A stretch of 64,000 nucleotides of DNA from Bradyrhizobium sp. NFR13 (GTDB taxonomy: Bacteria; Pseudomonadota; Alphaproteobacteria; Rhizobiales; Xanthobacteraceae): positions 248,001-312,000 of the forward strand of contig NZ_FOTP01000002.1 of assembly GCF_900114605.1 (NCBI RefSeq). The letters run 5' to 3'. Each line of letters starts with the position of its first letter. The stretch's first letter is position 1. A program made the position numbers and the translations under genes. Positions 17,814 to 26,922 of the stretch are shown one piece after another. The notes under the pieces were generated by a model. The model made no database searches. It was not told the DNA's origin and saw nothing but the letters and a program-made list of their open reading frames with translations.

Positions 17814-19049
17814 TTATGACGCTGCGCGTTGCGCGTCTTCGCCATGCAGGCGCGCCAGCAGCGACTTCGCGGTATCCGTTGGCTCCATCGTGATGACGGT
17901 GACATGCGGATCGTTGCGCGCATCGCGCTTCGGTCCGTGCATGGTGTGCTTCATCACGCTGGAGAGCCGCCTGGTGATCATATGGGCGTTGCGCTGGTCG
18001 GTTTCGGCGAAAGCGACCACAATGGAGCCGTCGTTCTGCAGCGTGCCGAAATCCATCCGCCGCATCAGTCGGCTGATGATCCGCGCAGCGTCGCGTTGCG
18101 CGCGCAGCGGGATGTTGTCGAAGGAGAACCGGGCCATCGACAATCCGCCGCCGCGGGTCTGCGTGTGATAGACGGCGGTCGCGATGTCGCGTTCGAAGGC
18201 AGTGGTCGTCAGCAGGCCGGTTGCGGGATCGAGCAGCCCGTCGGATTCGATCGACTTCAGGGTGCGGCCGAGACGTGCTTCGAAGGCGTGCTGGCGCAGC
18301 AGCGGCAGCGCCGTGGCTGCGACGGCGTCGGCGTCTCCGACGAGCATTTCGAGATTGGCGAGATCGTAGCTTGGCGTGAGGCCGGGCACGGTGACGACAA
18401 CGGGCAGATTGCGAAAGCGTGCGTCCTCTGTGAGGACGGTGAGAAACGCGTCAACGACACGCGTGCTGAAGCCTTCGCCGATGACGATACCATCGAGGTC
18501 CCGCGCGTTGAGATGCTTGGCTGCAGCTTCGATGCTGAGCGCGCCGACGACGCCAACGCGGGTGCCGAGCGCAACGGACAGTGCGGGATATCCGCCGCCG
18601 CGGCCGATCAGCATCACCGTCGCATCGTCCAGCGGGTCCGACTGCAGGGACATGCTATGCAGGTTGTCGGCGGTCAGGCGTCGCATCACCGTGGCATGCA
18701 GCGTGCGGACGCGCAGCGCGTTGCGCAGGCGTGCGCTGAGCCGGTCGAAATTGCCGTCGGTCTGCGTGAGCGGGATCGCATGGCCCGGCAAGTCCGTGGT
18801 GGGATCAATCGCGATTAGCGGCACATAAGGCTGCTTGGCGCCAAGCCGCTTCGCCAGCGCCTGGAAGGTCGGCATGTCATCAGCGGAAGCCGACACCACG
18901 ACGGCTGCCGGCTGTACACGTGCCACCGCATCCAGCGCCTCGGCCCATGTCGCATCCACAACCGGGAAGATGTTGCTCTCCGCCAGGGCTGTCGCAAACG
19001 CGGCCGGCTGCTGGTTGGAGACGGCGACGATGGTGGCCTGGTCGGACAT
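17814..19049 (-). CDS. GGDEF-like protein with a degenerate active site and receiver-like N terminus
   Basis: A 411-residue protein without membrane segments. The N-terminal 110 residues (IVAVSNQQPAAFATALAESN onward) look like a response-regulator receiver fold but lack a clear acidic pocket. A second receiver-like unit may follow at about 140-250. The C terminus (about 265-400) begins DPATGLLTTTAFERDI, matching the D-x-LT-GL-N-R start of GGDEF domains, but where the GGDEF catalytic loop should be, the sequence reads NDGSIVVAF. It should therefore not make cyclic di-GMP and may be a regulatory pseudo-cyclase. It stands alone on its strand. Confidence 0.75.
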   Translation of the reverse strand: MSDQATIVAVSNQQPAAFATALAESNIFPVVDATWAEALDAVARVQPAAVVVSASADDMPTFQALAKRLGAKQPYVPLIAIDPTTDLPGHAIPLTQTDGNFDRLSARLRNALRVRTLHATVMRRLTADNLHSMSLQSDPLDDATVMLIGRGGGYPALSVALGTRVGVVGALSIEAAAKHLNARDLDGIVIGEGFSTRVVDAFLTVLTEDARFRNLPVVVTVPGLTPSYDLANLEMLVGDADAVAATALPLLRQHAFEARLGRTLKSIESDGLLDPATGLLTTTAFERDIATAVYHTQTRGGGLSMARFSFDNIPLRAQRDAARIISRLMRRMDFGTLQNDGSIVVAFAETDQRNAHMITRRLSSVMKHTMHGPKRDARNDPHVTVITMEPTDTAKSLLARLHGEDAQRAAS

Positions 19050-19155
19050 GCTTGGCTGCTACCTCTGACGCGAAACTGATCGCGGCAGGCTAGCCCGACG
19101 TCCTTAATGCGCAGTCAATGAGATTGCTCGCATTTTCAGGATCGCTCTCGCTCGC

Positions 19156-20673
19156 TCAATCGGCCATCGCACGGTCACGAAACGCTTCGACCATCAGCGG
19201 ATTGAGGCCGAGTTCAGTGAGGGCGTCGCGCGCGCGAGCGTTGTTACTGGCGCGGCCGGCGAGGCGGTAGCCGCTGAGCCGATCCGGCAGCGCCGTCAGC
19301 ATGGCATTCTCGCCCAGCCGCTTGGCCCATTCGTTGAGGTCCTGCGCCAGGAAGCGATAGCCGCCGACGGCCATGATACCCGAGGGCGGTGCTGTGATGT
19401 TGATCGCGCCGGTCACACGGTCGAGCCGGGCCATATAGCCGGTATCGACATAATCGAGCGGCTTGGCCGGGATCAGCGCGTTGCTGGCGTCGGCCTGGGC
19501 CGTATAGGCCAGCACCGGCACCATGGGACCCCGCAGGCCCAGCGTGCCCCTGGATGTCAGGATGATGTCACCGGCAATGGCGGAGCCTTGTTGGGCGCGT
19601 GGCGCGCCATGCGGGCCCGGCATGATGGCGACGGGCAGGCCATCGTCGCCGCGGATGGCGCCGAACAGACCGGCTTCGCCGAACAGATAGACGTCGGTGA
19701 ACGAGGCCTGCGAACGGGGCCACGCCGGCGAAGCTGCAACCTGTTCAGGGGCGCGCCAGAGTCCGAGCACGTAACGCAGCACCGGCGAGCGATCAAATAG
19801 CCCGCCTTCGGCGAGACGCTGCGCCAGCGGCGCCGGCGCGACCAGCACGTCGCAGGCATTGGCCGCGATGCCGCGCTCCAGAACCGCATTGTCGAATGGA
19901 TGATGCAGGGCCAGCACGCCGCCGGAGAGCAGCCAGGTTACCAGCGACGACGCGACGCTGGCGAAAGACGACGGCACCAGCGCCGACATGATCGTCGCGC
20001 CCTGCGGCATGCCGCTTTCCAGGAACACGGCAAGGCCGCCGGAGATCAGGTTGAGATGGGTGCGCGGCACCGCGCGGAAACCGTCGGACGTGACATCGAA
20101 GGAGACGATGGCCGCGCGGCGGGCGTCTTGCGTGACCGGCGTGGGCTCCACGAACTCACCGGTTAGCACGGCATCGAGCGGGGTCATGCCTTCCGGCAGA
20201 TCGCTGCCGAAACCGCCGACATAGCGGATCGAGAAGGCTTCAGCCGCAGCATTCATGATGAGGTCGGCATGGCTGACGCCGTCGATCTTGCTCTGCGTCA
20301 CCAGCGCCCGCGCGCTGCAACGGTTCAGCGCCATGGTCAGATCGGCCTGGCGCCAGAGCTGAGGCAGCACGGCGACGATCAGGCCGGCGCGATGCGCGGC
20401 CAGCACGGTCAGGACGAATTCGACGGTGTTCGGCAATTGGACGGCGATGACCGAATTGGCGGGGAGGCCCGCTTCCATGAAGTGCGCCGTCAGCGCCGAG
20501 ATCGCCCGGTCGGCGTCTGCAAAGGTCAGCCGCTGCGGTTCTGTCGCCGTGACGCGCAGCTTGTCGGCGGGGTCGACCAGCGCCAGCGCCTGCGGCTGCC
20601 GGCTGAGGATACGACGAAACAGGCCGTCGAGGGTGGGCGAGGCATTCGGCGTAGGCGAGGTGGATGCGGTCAC
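19156..20673 (-). CDS. acyl-adenylate-forming (AMP-ligase) family protein, motifs degenerate
   Basis: A 505-residue protein with the overall plan of acyl-CoA synthetases: LTFADADRAISALTAHFMEAG and NSVIAVQLPNTVEFVLTVLAAHRAG at residues about 50-105 are typical of the family. The core motifs are eroded. The P-loop, normally TSGTTGxPK, reads FDVTSDGFRAVPRTH; the YGxTE motif reads DVYLFGEAG; the TGD motif reads DTGYMARLD; and I find no C-terminal catalytic lysine in a GKxxR context. It may be an inactive or re-purposed member. The start is a GTG four bases after the stop of the upstream binding protein, so the two are co-translated. Confidence 0.75.
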   Translation of the reverse strand: MTASTSPTPNASPTLDGLFRRILSRQPQALALVDPADKLRVTATEPQRLTFADADRAISALTAHFMEAGLPANSVIAVQLPNTVEFVLTVLAAHRAGLIVAVLPQLWRQADLTMALNRCSARALVTQSKIDGVSHADLIMNAAAEAFSIRYVGGFGSDLPEGMTPLDAVLTGEFVEPTPVTQDARRAAIVSFDVTSDGFRAVPRTHLNLISGGLAVFLESGMPQGATIMSALVPSSFASVASSLVTWLLSGGVLALHHPFDNAVLERGIAANACDVLVAPAPLAQRLAEGGLFDRSPVLRYVLGLWRAPEQVAASPAWPRSQASFTDVYLFGEAGLFGAIRGDDGLPVAIMPGPHGAPRAQQGSAIAGDIILTSRGTLGLRGPMVPVLAYTAQADASNALIPAKPLDYVDTGYMARLDRVTGAINITAPPSGIMAVGGYRFLAQDLNEWAKRLGENAMLTALPDRLSGYRLAGRASNNARARDALTELGLNPLMVEAFRDRAMAD

Positions 20674-20677
20674 GGTG

Positions 20678-22546
20678 TCACTTCCGGTTCGGCGGCGAAG
20701 CTGGCAGCGTTCTGGCCCACCACGTCTCCGGCAAATAGCCTGACAGCGCGATGGTCGAAGGTTGTTCTATCCGATTCCATCGGGCAATCCATTGCTCGCC
20801 TACATAGTAAAGCGGGATAGCGTAGAAACCGGCGATCAGCGCGCGGTCCATGGCACGGACGGCATCGACAAAGGGACTGTGGTCGCGAGCCTCCAGCATG
20901 GCCGAGATCATCGCGTCGACGGCTGGATTCTTCGCGCCCATATAGTTGCGGGTGCCGGGATTGTCGGCGGCTTCCGAGCCCCAATAGAACGACTGCTCGT
21001 TGCCGGGCGACAGCGACTGGTCCCAGCGGTTCTGGATCATGTCGAATTCGAAATTGATGCGGCGCTGGTCGAACTGCACGGCATCGATCGAACGGATATT
21101 CGCGATGATCCCGGCGCGCTTGAGATCGCGCGCATAGGCCAGCGCGATGCGTTCCTGATCGCGGGTGGTGACGAGGATCTCGAAGGCGAGGGGCGCTTTG
21201 TCCGACTGCCGCCGCAGCACGTTGTTATCGAGCACGTAGCCGGCATCCTTCAGCAGTGCCAGCGCGGTGCGCAGCGCGGGACGGTCACGGCCGGAGCCGT
21301 CGCTGACCGGCAGGCGATAGCTGCCATCGAGAATATTGGCGGCTATATTCGAGGCGTAGGGCTGCAGCAGTGTCCGTTCGCGGTCATCCGCGGCGCGCAT
21401 ATAAGCGGAGAGATCCGAGCCCGCGAAGAAGCCGGCCGAGCGGGCATAGAGGTTGAAGAAATAGGTGCGGTTGATCCATTCGAAATCGAACAGCAGCGTC
21501 AGCGCCTGTCGTACGCGAATATCTGTGAACATCGGTCGCCGCGTGTTGAACACCAGAAATTCCGACGGCTTCGGCAGGCCGGTCTTGATGCTGTCGCGGA
21601 TCACTTCGCCGGACGTGGCGGCGGGGAATGTGTAGCCGTCGTGCCAGCGCAGCGGTTCGTTCTCGACGCGGAAGTCGTAGAGGCCGCGCTTGAAGGCTTC
21701 GAAATGGGTGTTGGCTTCGCGATAATAGTCGAGGCGAATCTCGTCGAAATTCCACAGCCCGCGATTGATCGGCAGATCGCGGCCCCAATAGGCGGGATTG
21801 CGGGTGAGGGTCACCGCCGCGCCGGGTTTCACAGCCGTCACCGTATAGGGCCCGGAGCCCAGTGGCGGCGCCATCGAGGTTTCCTCGAACGTATCGGGAT
21901 GGACGGCGTGTTTCGGCAGCACCGGCATCAGGCCGAGGATCAGCGGCAATTCGCGATCTGCCTGGCCGCCGAAGTCGAAGCGCACCGTGCGCTCATCCAG
22001 CGCCTCGGCCTTGGCCACTTTCGAATAATACTGCCGGTGATTGGGCCGGCCCTTGTCGCGCAGCAACTGCCAGGAGAACAGCACGTCTGCGGCCAGTACC
22101 GGCTTGCCGTCGGAGAATTGGGCCTGGGGATTGATCCGGAACGTGACGAAGCTTCTCGCGTCATCGGTCTCGACGCTCTCGGCGAGCAGGCCATAGAGCG
22201 TGAAGGCCTCGTCCTGGCCGCGGGCCATCAGGCTTTCGATGACATAGCCGCGCATCTGCGGCACCGCGATGCCCCGGACGATGAAGGGATTGAGGCTGTC
22301 GAAGGTGCCGAGAACGCCCTGGACCATGCGGCCGCCTTTCGGCGCGTCGGGATTGGCATAGGGCATCTGCCTGAAATCGGGTAGCAGGGCCGGCGCGCCG
22401 TGCATGGCGATCGCGTGGCGAGGGGCGGCCTGTGCGGAATCTGCCACTGGGCCGGCCAGCGCTGTCCAGCAGGCCAGCGCCGCGATCACCTTGGACAGGG
22501 TCGAAAAACCCTGTGCATCTGTGCGATTTGATTCGGTTGATTTCAC
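20678..22546 (-). CDS. periplasmic peptide-type solute-binding protein (family 5, YejA-like)
   Basis: A 622-residue binding protein of the DppA/OppA/YejA class. A basic N terminus and hydrophobic core (STLSKVIAALACWTALAGPVADSAQA, described in part) form a signal peptide with cleavage after AQA near residue 40. Typical family motifs follow: HGAPALLPDFRQMPYANP, GGRMVQGVLGTFDSLNP, and FSDGKPVLAADVLFSW. These resemble YejA, the binding protein for oligopeptides and microcin C. No permease or ATPase gene accompanies it here; the next gene, four bases on, is the degenerate AMP-ligase protein. The transporter partners must lie elsewhere if it works in import. Confidence 0.88.
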   Translation of the reverse strand: MKSTESNRTDAQGFSTLSKVIAALACWTALAGPVADSAQAAPRHAIAMHGAPALLPDFRQMPYANPDAPKGGRMVQGVLGTFDSLNPFIVRGIAVPQMRGYVIESLMARGQDEAFTLYGLLAESVETDDARSFVTFRINPQAQFSDGKPVLAADVLFSWQLLRDKGRPNHRQYYSKVAKAEALDERTVRFDFGGQADRELPLILGLMPVLPKHAVHPDTFEETSMAPPLGSGPYTVTAVKPGAAVTLTRNPAYWGRDLPINRGLWNFDEIRLDYYREANTHFEAFKRGLYDFRVENEPLRWHDGYTFPAATSGEVIRDSIKTGLPKPSEFLVFNTRRPMFTDIRVRQALTLLFDFEWINRTYFFNLYARSAGFFAGSDLSAYMRAADDRERTLLQPYASNIAANILDGSYRLPVSDGSGRDRPALRTALALLKDAGYVLDNNVLRRQSDKAPLAFEILVTTRDQERIALAYARDLKRAGIIANIRSIDAVQFDQRRINFEFDMIQNRWDQSLSPGNEQSFYWGSEAADNPGTRNYMGAKNPAVDAMISAMLEARDHSPFVDAVRAMDRALIAGFYAIPLYYVGEQWIARWNRIEQPSTIALSGYLPETWWARTLPASPPNRK

Positions 22547-22768
22547 AGAGGAACTTTACCATGGCTGCCCGCCCGGAACCTGTGCCATGCATCAAATAGG
22601 GCTGGCGCCATTGATCTTTTCGTCGGCCGCTGTATTGAAAGCGGACAATTGACGAGGACGGCGCGGCCTGTCACGTAACGGCCGTAATTGGCACCGAGAC
22701 ACCCGCCAACGGGTGACTGTCAGCGCCGCCTCCGGGATATGAGCGCCTCCGTTCAGAAAGGGTTTTCA

Positions 22769-23581
22769 ATGAATTTCCGTCTCTTGGCTGCGTCGGTTCT
22801 GCCGCGCGGGCGGGGCTTCGCGCTTCTGGCGGCGACGGCCTTGACCGCCACGATGATCGCTCCGGTTGCGCATGCGCAGGCTCCTGCGCCGGCTGCAGCG
22901 CCGAAGGCTGCGGCCCCGGCTCCCAAGGCTGCCCCGAAGGCCGCGCCGAAGGCTGCTGCTCCGGCCGCTCCCGCCGCCCAGGCGCCTGCCGCAGGCGCGC
23001 CGCCGGCCGATCAGCAGGTTCAGCTGATCTACGCGCCCTGGACCAAGTTCTGCCTCAAGGGCCAGGACGCCAACGCCAAGCAGGTCTGCTTCACCGGCAA
23101 GGACGGCCGCATCGAGTCGGGCCAGCCCGTCATCGCCGCCGTCATCATCGAGCCGGAAGGCGAACCGAAGAAGATCCTGCGCGTGACGCTGCCGCTCGGC
23201 ATGCAGCTCGTGCACGGCACCCGCGTGATCGTGGACAGCAATGCCCCGGCGCAGAGCCCCTATGTGATCTGCTTCGCCAACGGCTGCATGTCCGATTACG
23301 AAGTCACCCCGGAGCTCCTGGCCAATCTGAAGAAGGGCCAGAACCTGATCGTTCAGGCGATCAACTCGAACGGCGCACCGCTCACGCTGCCGCTGCCGCT
23401 GGCCGAATTCGCCAAGGCCTATGACGGCCCGCCGACCGATCCGAAGGTGTTCGAGGAAACCCAGAAGAAGCTGCAGGAAGAGCTGCAGAAGCGGGCTGCG
23501 GAAGCCCGCGCCAAGCTCGAAGCCCAGCAGCCGGCAGCTGGTGCAGCACCGGCGGCTCCGGCCAATCCGGCCGCGAAGTAA
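22769..23581 (+). CDS. invasion-associated locus B (IalB) family secreted protein
   Basis: A 270-residue exported protein. The start at 22769 has GAAAGGG about six bases upstream and opens a signal peptide ending in APVAHAQ (about residue 37). A low-complexity linker made almost only of A, P and K follows (about 38-80). The IalB domain (about 85-245) has four cysteines in the pattern KFCLKG, VCFTG, VICFANGCM, and ends in a charged helix rich in E, K, Q and R, then another A/P tail. The family name comes from Bartonella; in free-living relatives it is a periplasmic or surface protein of unknown role. A strong terminator follows. Confidence 0.88.
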   Translation: MNFRLLAASVLPRGRGFALLAATALTATMIAPVAHAQAPAPAAAPKAAAPAPKAAPKAAPKAAAPAAPAAQAPAAGAPPADQQVQLIYAPWTKFCLKGQDANAKQVCFTGKDGRIESGQPVIAAVIIEPEGEPKKILRVTLPLGMQLVHGTRVIVDSNAPAQSPYVICFANGCMSDYEVTPELLANLKKGQNLIVQAINSNGAPLTLPLPLAEFAKAYDGPPTDPKVFEETQKKLQEELQKRAAEARAKLEAQQPAAGAAPAAPANPAAK

Positions 23582-23601
23582 GCTGGTTCGAAGAAATCAC
23601 G

Positions 23602-23629
23602 AAAAGGCGCCCTTTGGGGCGCCTTTTTT
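23602..23629 (+). terminator. rho-independent terminator after the IalB-family gene
   Basis: AAAAGGCGCC, a short loop and GGGCGCCTTTTTT form a GC-rich stem followed by a run of T, 20 bases after the stop codon. This is the clearest intrinsic terminator in the window. Confidence 0.92.
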
Positions 23630-23660
23630 GTTGGCCGCACAGTCCAGTCGCCTCGCATAC

Positions 23661-23668
23661 TGTAGACA
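23661..23668. promoter_or_regulatory. candidate operator TGTAGACA upstream of the GntR gene
   Basis: The sequence CTGTAGACAA lies 67 bases before the regulator gene. It differs by one base from the CTGTATACAA in the divergent promoter of the neighbouring ABC transporter (28038-28045). FCD-type GntR regulators commonly bind short TGTATACA-like palindromes, so this may be an autoregulatory site. The site is short and could be chance. Confidence 0.35.
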
Positions 23669-23734
23669 ACAAACGAATTCCCCTCTTGCCCCGTATCGGC
23701 TAGGCAGGAGGGGTAGGCAGACGGACGGCAGCGC

Positions 23735-24445
23735 ATGGCGAAGGACGGCAAAACACCGGCAAAGCGACTGGGCGAGCAGCACAACTCGCTGCATAATCTC
23801 GTTTATGACGAGATCCGCTCGGCGATCGTCAACGGGCGCCTGAAGCCGGGCGAGCGGCTCATCGAGGAGCGGCTGGCCGAGGAATACGGCGTGTCGCGCA
23901 ACCCCGTGCGCGAGGCGTTGCGCGCCTTGAGCGCGGAAGGGCTGGTGGATGTCTCGAGCCGCCGCGGCGCTCATGTCGCGCATGTGGCGCCAGAGAAGCT
24001 GCAGGAAGTGATCGAGATGCGGGCCTTGCTGGAGTCCCACAATGCCCGCCTCGCAGCGCGGCACAAGAATCCGGTGGTGCTCAAGAGCGTCGAGGCGATC
24101 CTTGCAAAGGGGCAGGCTGCACTCAGCGCCGGGCGGATGCGCAGCCTGCGCGACCTCAATGAGCAATTCCACAAGGCGCTGGCGCAGGCCGGCAACAACG
24201 AGCTGCTCTCGGAAATGCTCGGCGCGCTGCGCGCCCGCAGCGCTCTGCTGTTTGCGCCGGATAATCCTAAGCGGCAGGCGCTGAACTGGGACGAGCATGC
24301 CGGCATCCTGCAGGCCATTCTGGATGGCGACGAGGACATGGCTGCCAAGCGCGCCATGGCACATGTGATCGGCGCCGGCGAGGCGCATCTGAAGACGCTG
24401 CGCCAGGCCGATACCCAAACCGCATCAAGTGATCAATTGGCGTAG
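23735..24445 (+). CDS. GntR-family transcriptional regulator, FCD subfamily
   Basis: A 236-residue regulator. The winged helix-turn-helix (about residues 22-90) shows VYDEIRSAIVNGRLKPGERL and YGVSRNPVREALRALSAEGLV, the standard GntR signature. The C-terminal all-helical FCD ligand domain (about 95-225) includes EMRALLESHNARLAA and the histidines expected to hold a metal: one in the LNEQFHKAL helix and a later one in AMAHVIGAGEAH. It converges with the TauE-type permease, overlapping it by 21 bases, and the ABC genes beyond are likely targets. Confidence 0.92.
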   Translation: MAKDGKTPAKRLGEQHNSLHNLVYDEIRSAIVNGRLKPGERLIEERLAEEYGVSRNPVREALRALSAEGLVDVSSRRGAHVAHVAPEKLQEVIEMRALLESHNARLAARHKNPVVLKSVEAILAKGQAALSAGRMRSLRDLNEQFHKALAQAGNNELLSEMLGALRARSALLFAPDNPKRQALNWDEHAGILQAILDGDEDMAAKRAMAHVIGAGEAHLKTLRQADTQTASSDQLA

Positions 24446-25165
24446 CAGCAACAGCAGCGCGGCGAGGGCCGACAGGCCGAGCACCGCGAAACGGACGAGG
24501 CCCGGCGAAACCAGCTTGGCCAGCGGCGTCGAGATCCAGAAGCCGAGATAGAGCGGCGCAATCAGCCAGATGCCGAGCACCACATCGTGCCAGCCGAACC
24601 GCCCGGCCATGGCCAGTGCCGCGATGGAGATCAGCGATCCGAACATCAGGAATCCGCCTAGAGAGGCGCGAAGGGTTGCTTTCGGCGCGTTCTGATACAT
24701 CAGCGCGATCGGCGGCAGGCCGACCGATGTCACCGTACCCATGAAGCCGGAGACGCAGCCGGCGCCGAACATCACGGCCGGCGAAGAAGGCAGCTCGATC
24801 CGCGCGAGGCTCATGGCGACACCGGCGAAGATCACCAGCGCGAAGATGATGGATAATTCGCGCACGGGCAGAATGCCGATCAGTGTGGCGGCGATGATCG
24901 AGGTGGGGGCACGTCCGAGCAAGGCGAAGCCGAGCCCTTTTGAGTCCACGCTGGCACGCTCGCGCAGCAACGACAGTGCGGCAATGATGAGTGCCAGGAA
25001 CAGCATCGGACCCGGTACCAGTTCGGGATCGACGATCGCGAGAATGGGCGCGGCAAACATACCGAATCCGACACCGCTGACGCCTTGCAGGCAAGCGCCG
25101 ATGAGAACGAGAAGGCCGGCAACCGCCCACGGGCCGGCGATCGAGTGAAGGACGAGATCCGTCAT
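24425..25165 (-). CDS. TauE/SafE family membrane permease
   Basis: A 246-residue integral membrane protein of the TauE/SafE (DUF81) family, associated with export or uptake of sulfite, sulfoacetate and other small organic anions. It has about eight hydrophobic segments, and the family repeats are seen in GVSGVGFGMFAAPILAIVDPELVPG and CVSGFMGTVTSVGLPPIALMY. The ATG at 25165 starts MTDLVLHSIAG after AGGAAT. It lies 119 bases after the permease of an ABC transporter on the same strand and may be the last gene of that operon. Substrate is unknown. Confidence 0.88.
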   Translation of the reverse strand: MTDLVLHSIAGPWAVAGLLVLIGACLQGVSGVGFGMFAAPILAIVDPELVPGPMLFLALIIAALSLLRERASVDSKGLGFALLGRAPTSIIAATLIGILPVRELSIIFALVIFAGVAMSLARIELPSSPAVMFGAGCVSGFMGTVTSVGLPPIALMYQNAPKATLRASLGGFLMFGSLISIAALAMAGRFGWHDVVLGIWLIAPLYLGFWISTPLAKLVSPGLVRFAVLGLSALAALLLLLRQLIT

Positions 25166-25283
25166 ATTCCTGTTTTCCAAGTCTGTCGTCGAGGTAGAAG
25201 CGACCCTAGAGGTCAGCAGGGCTCGTCGGCCCGTCGCTGATTTGCGGCGGGCCGTTGTTTCATTTGCAGTGAGGTTGCGGGCG

Positions 25284-26150
25284 TCAGTCGGCGCGGGCTG
25301 CGGGCTTGTTGATGCGCATCTCCACAAGCTGGATCAGTGCGTAGATCGCCAGCGAGATGAAGCCGAGCAGCACGATCGCCGCCATCACCATGTCCATGCG
25401 GAAGATCTGACTGCCATAGGTGATGAGATAGCCGAGCCCGGCCTTCGACGCCTGGAATTCGCCGACGATCACACCGACCAGCGACAGGCCGGCATTGGCT
25501 TTCAGCGTAGCGATAAAGGTGTGGACATTGCCGGGCAGCACCACCTTGGTGAGCATCTGCCAGCGCGTGGCGCCCAGCGTGCGCACCAGCTTGATCTTGT
25601 TTGGGTCCGACTGGCTGAAGCCCGTATAGAGCATCAGGATGGTGATGAAGAGCGCGACCGCGACGGCGACGGCATAGATCGAGCCGGTGGCGCCAAGCCA
25701 GATATAAAAGATCGGCACCAGCGCGATCTTCGGCAATGCATTGAGCACAACGAGAAACGGATCGAGGACTCGCTCGAGTTGCGGCGACATCCAGAGCAGC
25801 ACTGCGATGATTGTGCCGAGCACCATCGCGATGGCGAAACTCACCACCACTTCGGTGAGCGTGACGAAGACATGTTCGCCGAACTGGCCGTCGGCGATCA
25901 TCTGCAGGAAGGCCTGCACCACGGCGCTGGGATAGCTGGTGAGCATCGGGTTGACCCAATGCATGCGCGGTGCGATCTCCCACAGCAAGAGAAACAGCAC
26001 GACCAGTCCGAATTGGGCGATGGCGATGAGGCGCTTCTCGCGCTGCTGGCCGGCGAGCCACGCCTTGTATTGCGGGCTTTGCCGCGGGGTCGTTTCGGAC
26101 GATGCGACGGCGGCATGCGATGCGTCGGTGACGGCGGCTTTACTCGACAT
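25284..26150 (-). CDS. NitT/TauT-type ABC transporter permease
   Basis: A 288-residue inner-membrane permease of the SsuC/TauC class. A hydrophobic segment near the N terminus (FGLVVLFLLLWEIAP) is followed by the binding-protein-dependent transport domain with five segments. The EAA-type loop, contacting the ATPase, is seen in RTLGATRWQMLTKVVLPGNVHTF. The ATG at 26150 is preferred over a TTG three codons earlier. It overlaps the ATPase gene by 11 bases and is third in the order binding protein, ATPase, permease. Confidence 0.92.
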   Translation of the reverse strand: MSSKAAVTDASHAAVASSETTPRQSPQYKAWLAGQQREKRLIAIAQFGLVVLFLLLWEIAPRMHWVNPMLTSYPSAVVQAFLQMIADGQFGEHVFVTLTEVVVSFAIAMVLGTIIAVLLWMSPQLERVLDPFLVVLNALPKIALVPIFYIWLGATGSIYAVAVAVALFITILMLYTGFSQSDPNKIKLVRTLGATRWQMLTKVVLPGNVHTFIATLKANAGLSLVGVIVGEFQASKAGLGYLITYGSQIFRMDMVMAAIVLLGFISLAIYALIQLVEMRINKPAARAD

Positions 26151-26922
26151 GGACTTCAAGCTCTTCCCAGACGGTGTTGAAATAGGACGGAAACTCCGTC
26201 GTCTCGCGCGCGGCGAAGCTACCGGGGCGATCGTTCCCGTGGCTCGGGAAGGCGATGTCGTGGATCGATTTGATGCGGCCGGGGCGGCGGCTCAGCACGA
26301 TCACACGGTCCGCCATGGCGATGGCTTCGGGAATGTCGTGGGTGACCAGCACCGCCGTCTTGTTCTCCTTGCGGATGATGTCGCCGATCTCGTCGGCGAT
26401 GGACAGCCGGGTCTGGAAGTCGAGCGCAGAGAACGGCTCGTCGAGCAGCAGGATGTCCGGGGTCAGGCACATGGTGCGCGCCAGTGCCGCGCGCTGTCGC
26501 ATGCCGCCGGAGAGTTCCGACGGCTTGCTGTGCAGGAAGTCGCCGAGGCCGTAACGCGTGAGCAGCGCCTCGGCCTTGCGCCGCGCCGCGCCCATGTCGT
26601 CGCCACGGATTTCCGGGCCGAGCAGCGCGTTGTCGACGATGCTGCGCCATTCGAAAAGGCTGTCCTGCTGCAGCATGAAGCCGACCTGCGGCGAAGGGCC
26701 GGTGACCGTTTTGCCGTCGATCAGCACTTCGCCCTCGGTCGGCTTGATGAGGCCGCTGAGCAGCGAGAGCAGGGTGCTCTTGCCGCAGCCGGACTGGCCG
26801 ACGATGCTGACGAACTCGCCTTGCTCGACCTTGAAGTTGATATCCCTCAACGCCAGCGTTTCGCCCTTCGGCGTGAAGTAGCGCAGATTGACATGGCGGA
26901 ATTCGATCTTGGGGACGATCAT
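26140..26922 (-). CDS. NitT/TauT-type ABC transporter ATPase
   Basis: A 260-residue ABC ATPase. Walker A is GQSGCGKST, the signature is LSGGMRQRAALAR, Walker B is ILLLDEPFSALD, and the switch histidine is in LVTHDIPEA. The Q-loop is GFMLQQDSLFEW. The class is that of nitrate, taurine and sulfonate importers (SsuB/TauB). Its ATG overlaps the TGA of the binding protein by four bases, and it overlaps the permease by 11 bases, so the three are one translationally coupled unit. Confidence 0.94.
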   Translation of the reverse strand: MIVPKIEFRHVNLRYFTPKGETLALRDINFKVEQGEFVSIVGQSGCGKSTLLSLLSGLIKPTEGEVLIDGKTVTGPSPQVGFMLQQDSLFEWRSIVDNALLGPEIRGDDMGAARRKAEALLTRYGLGDFLHSKPSELSGGMRQRAALARTMCLTPDILLLDEPFSALDFQTRLSIADEIGDIIRKENKTAVLVTHDIPEAIAMADRVIVLSRRPGRIKSIHDIAFPSHGNDRPGSFAARETTEFPSYFNTVWEELEVHVE

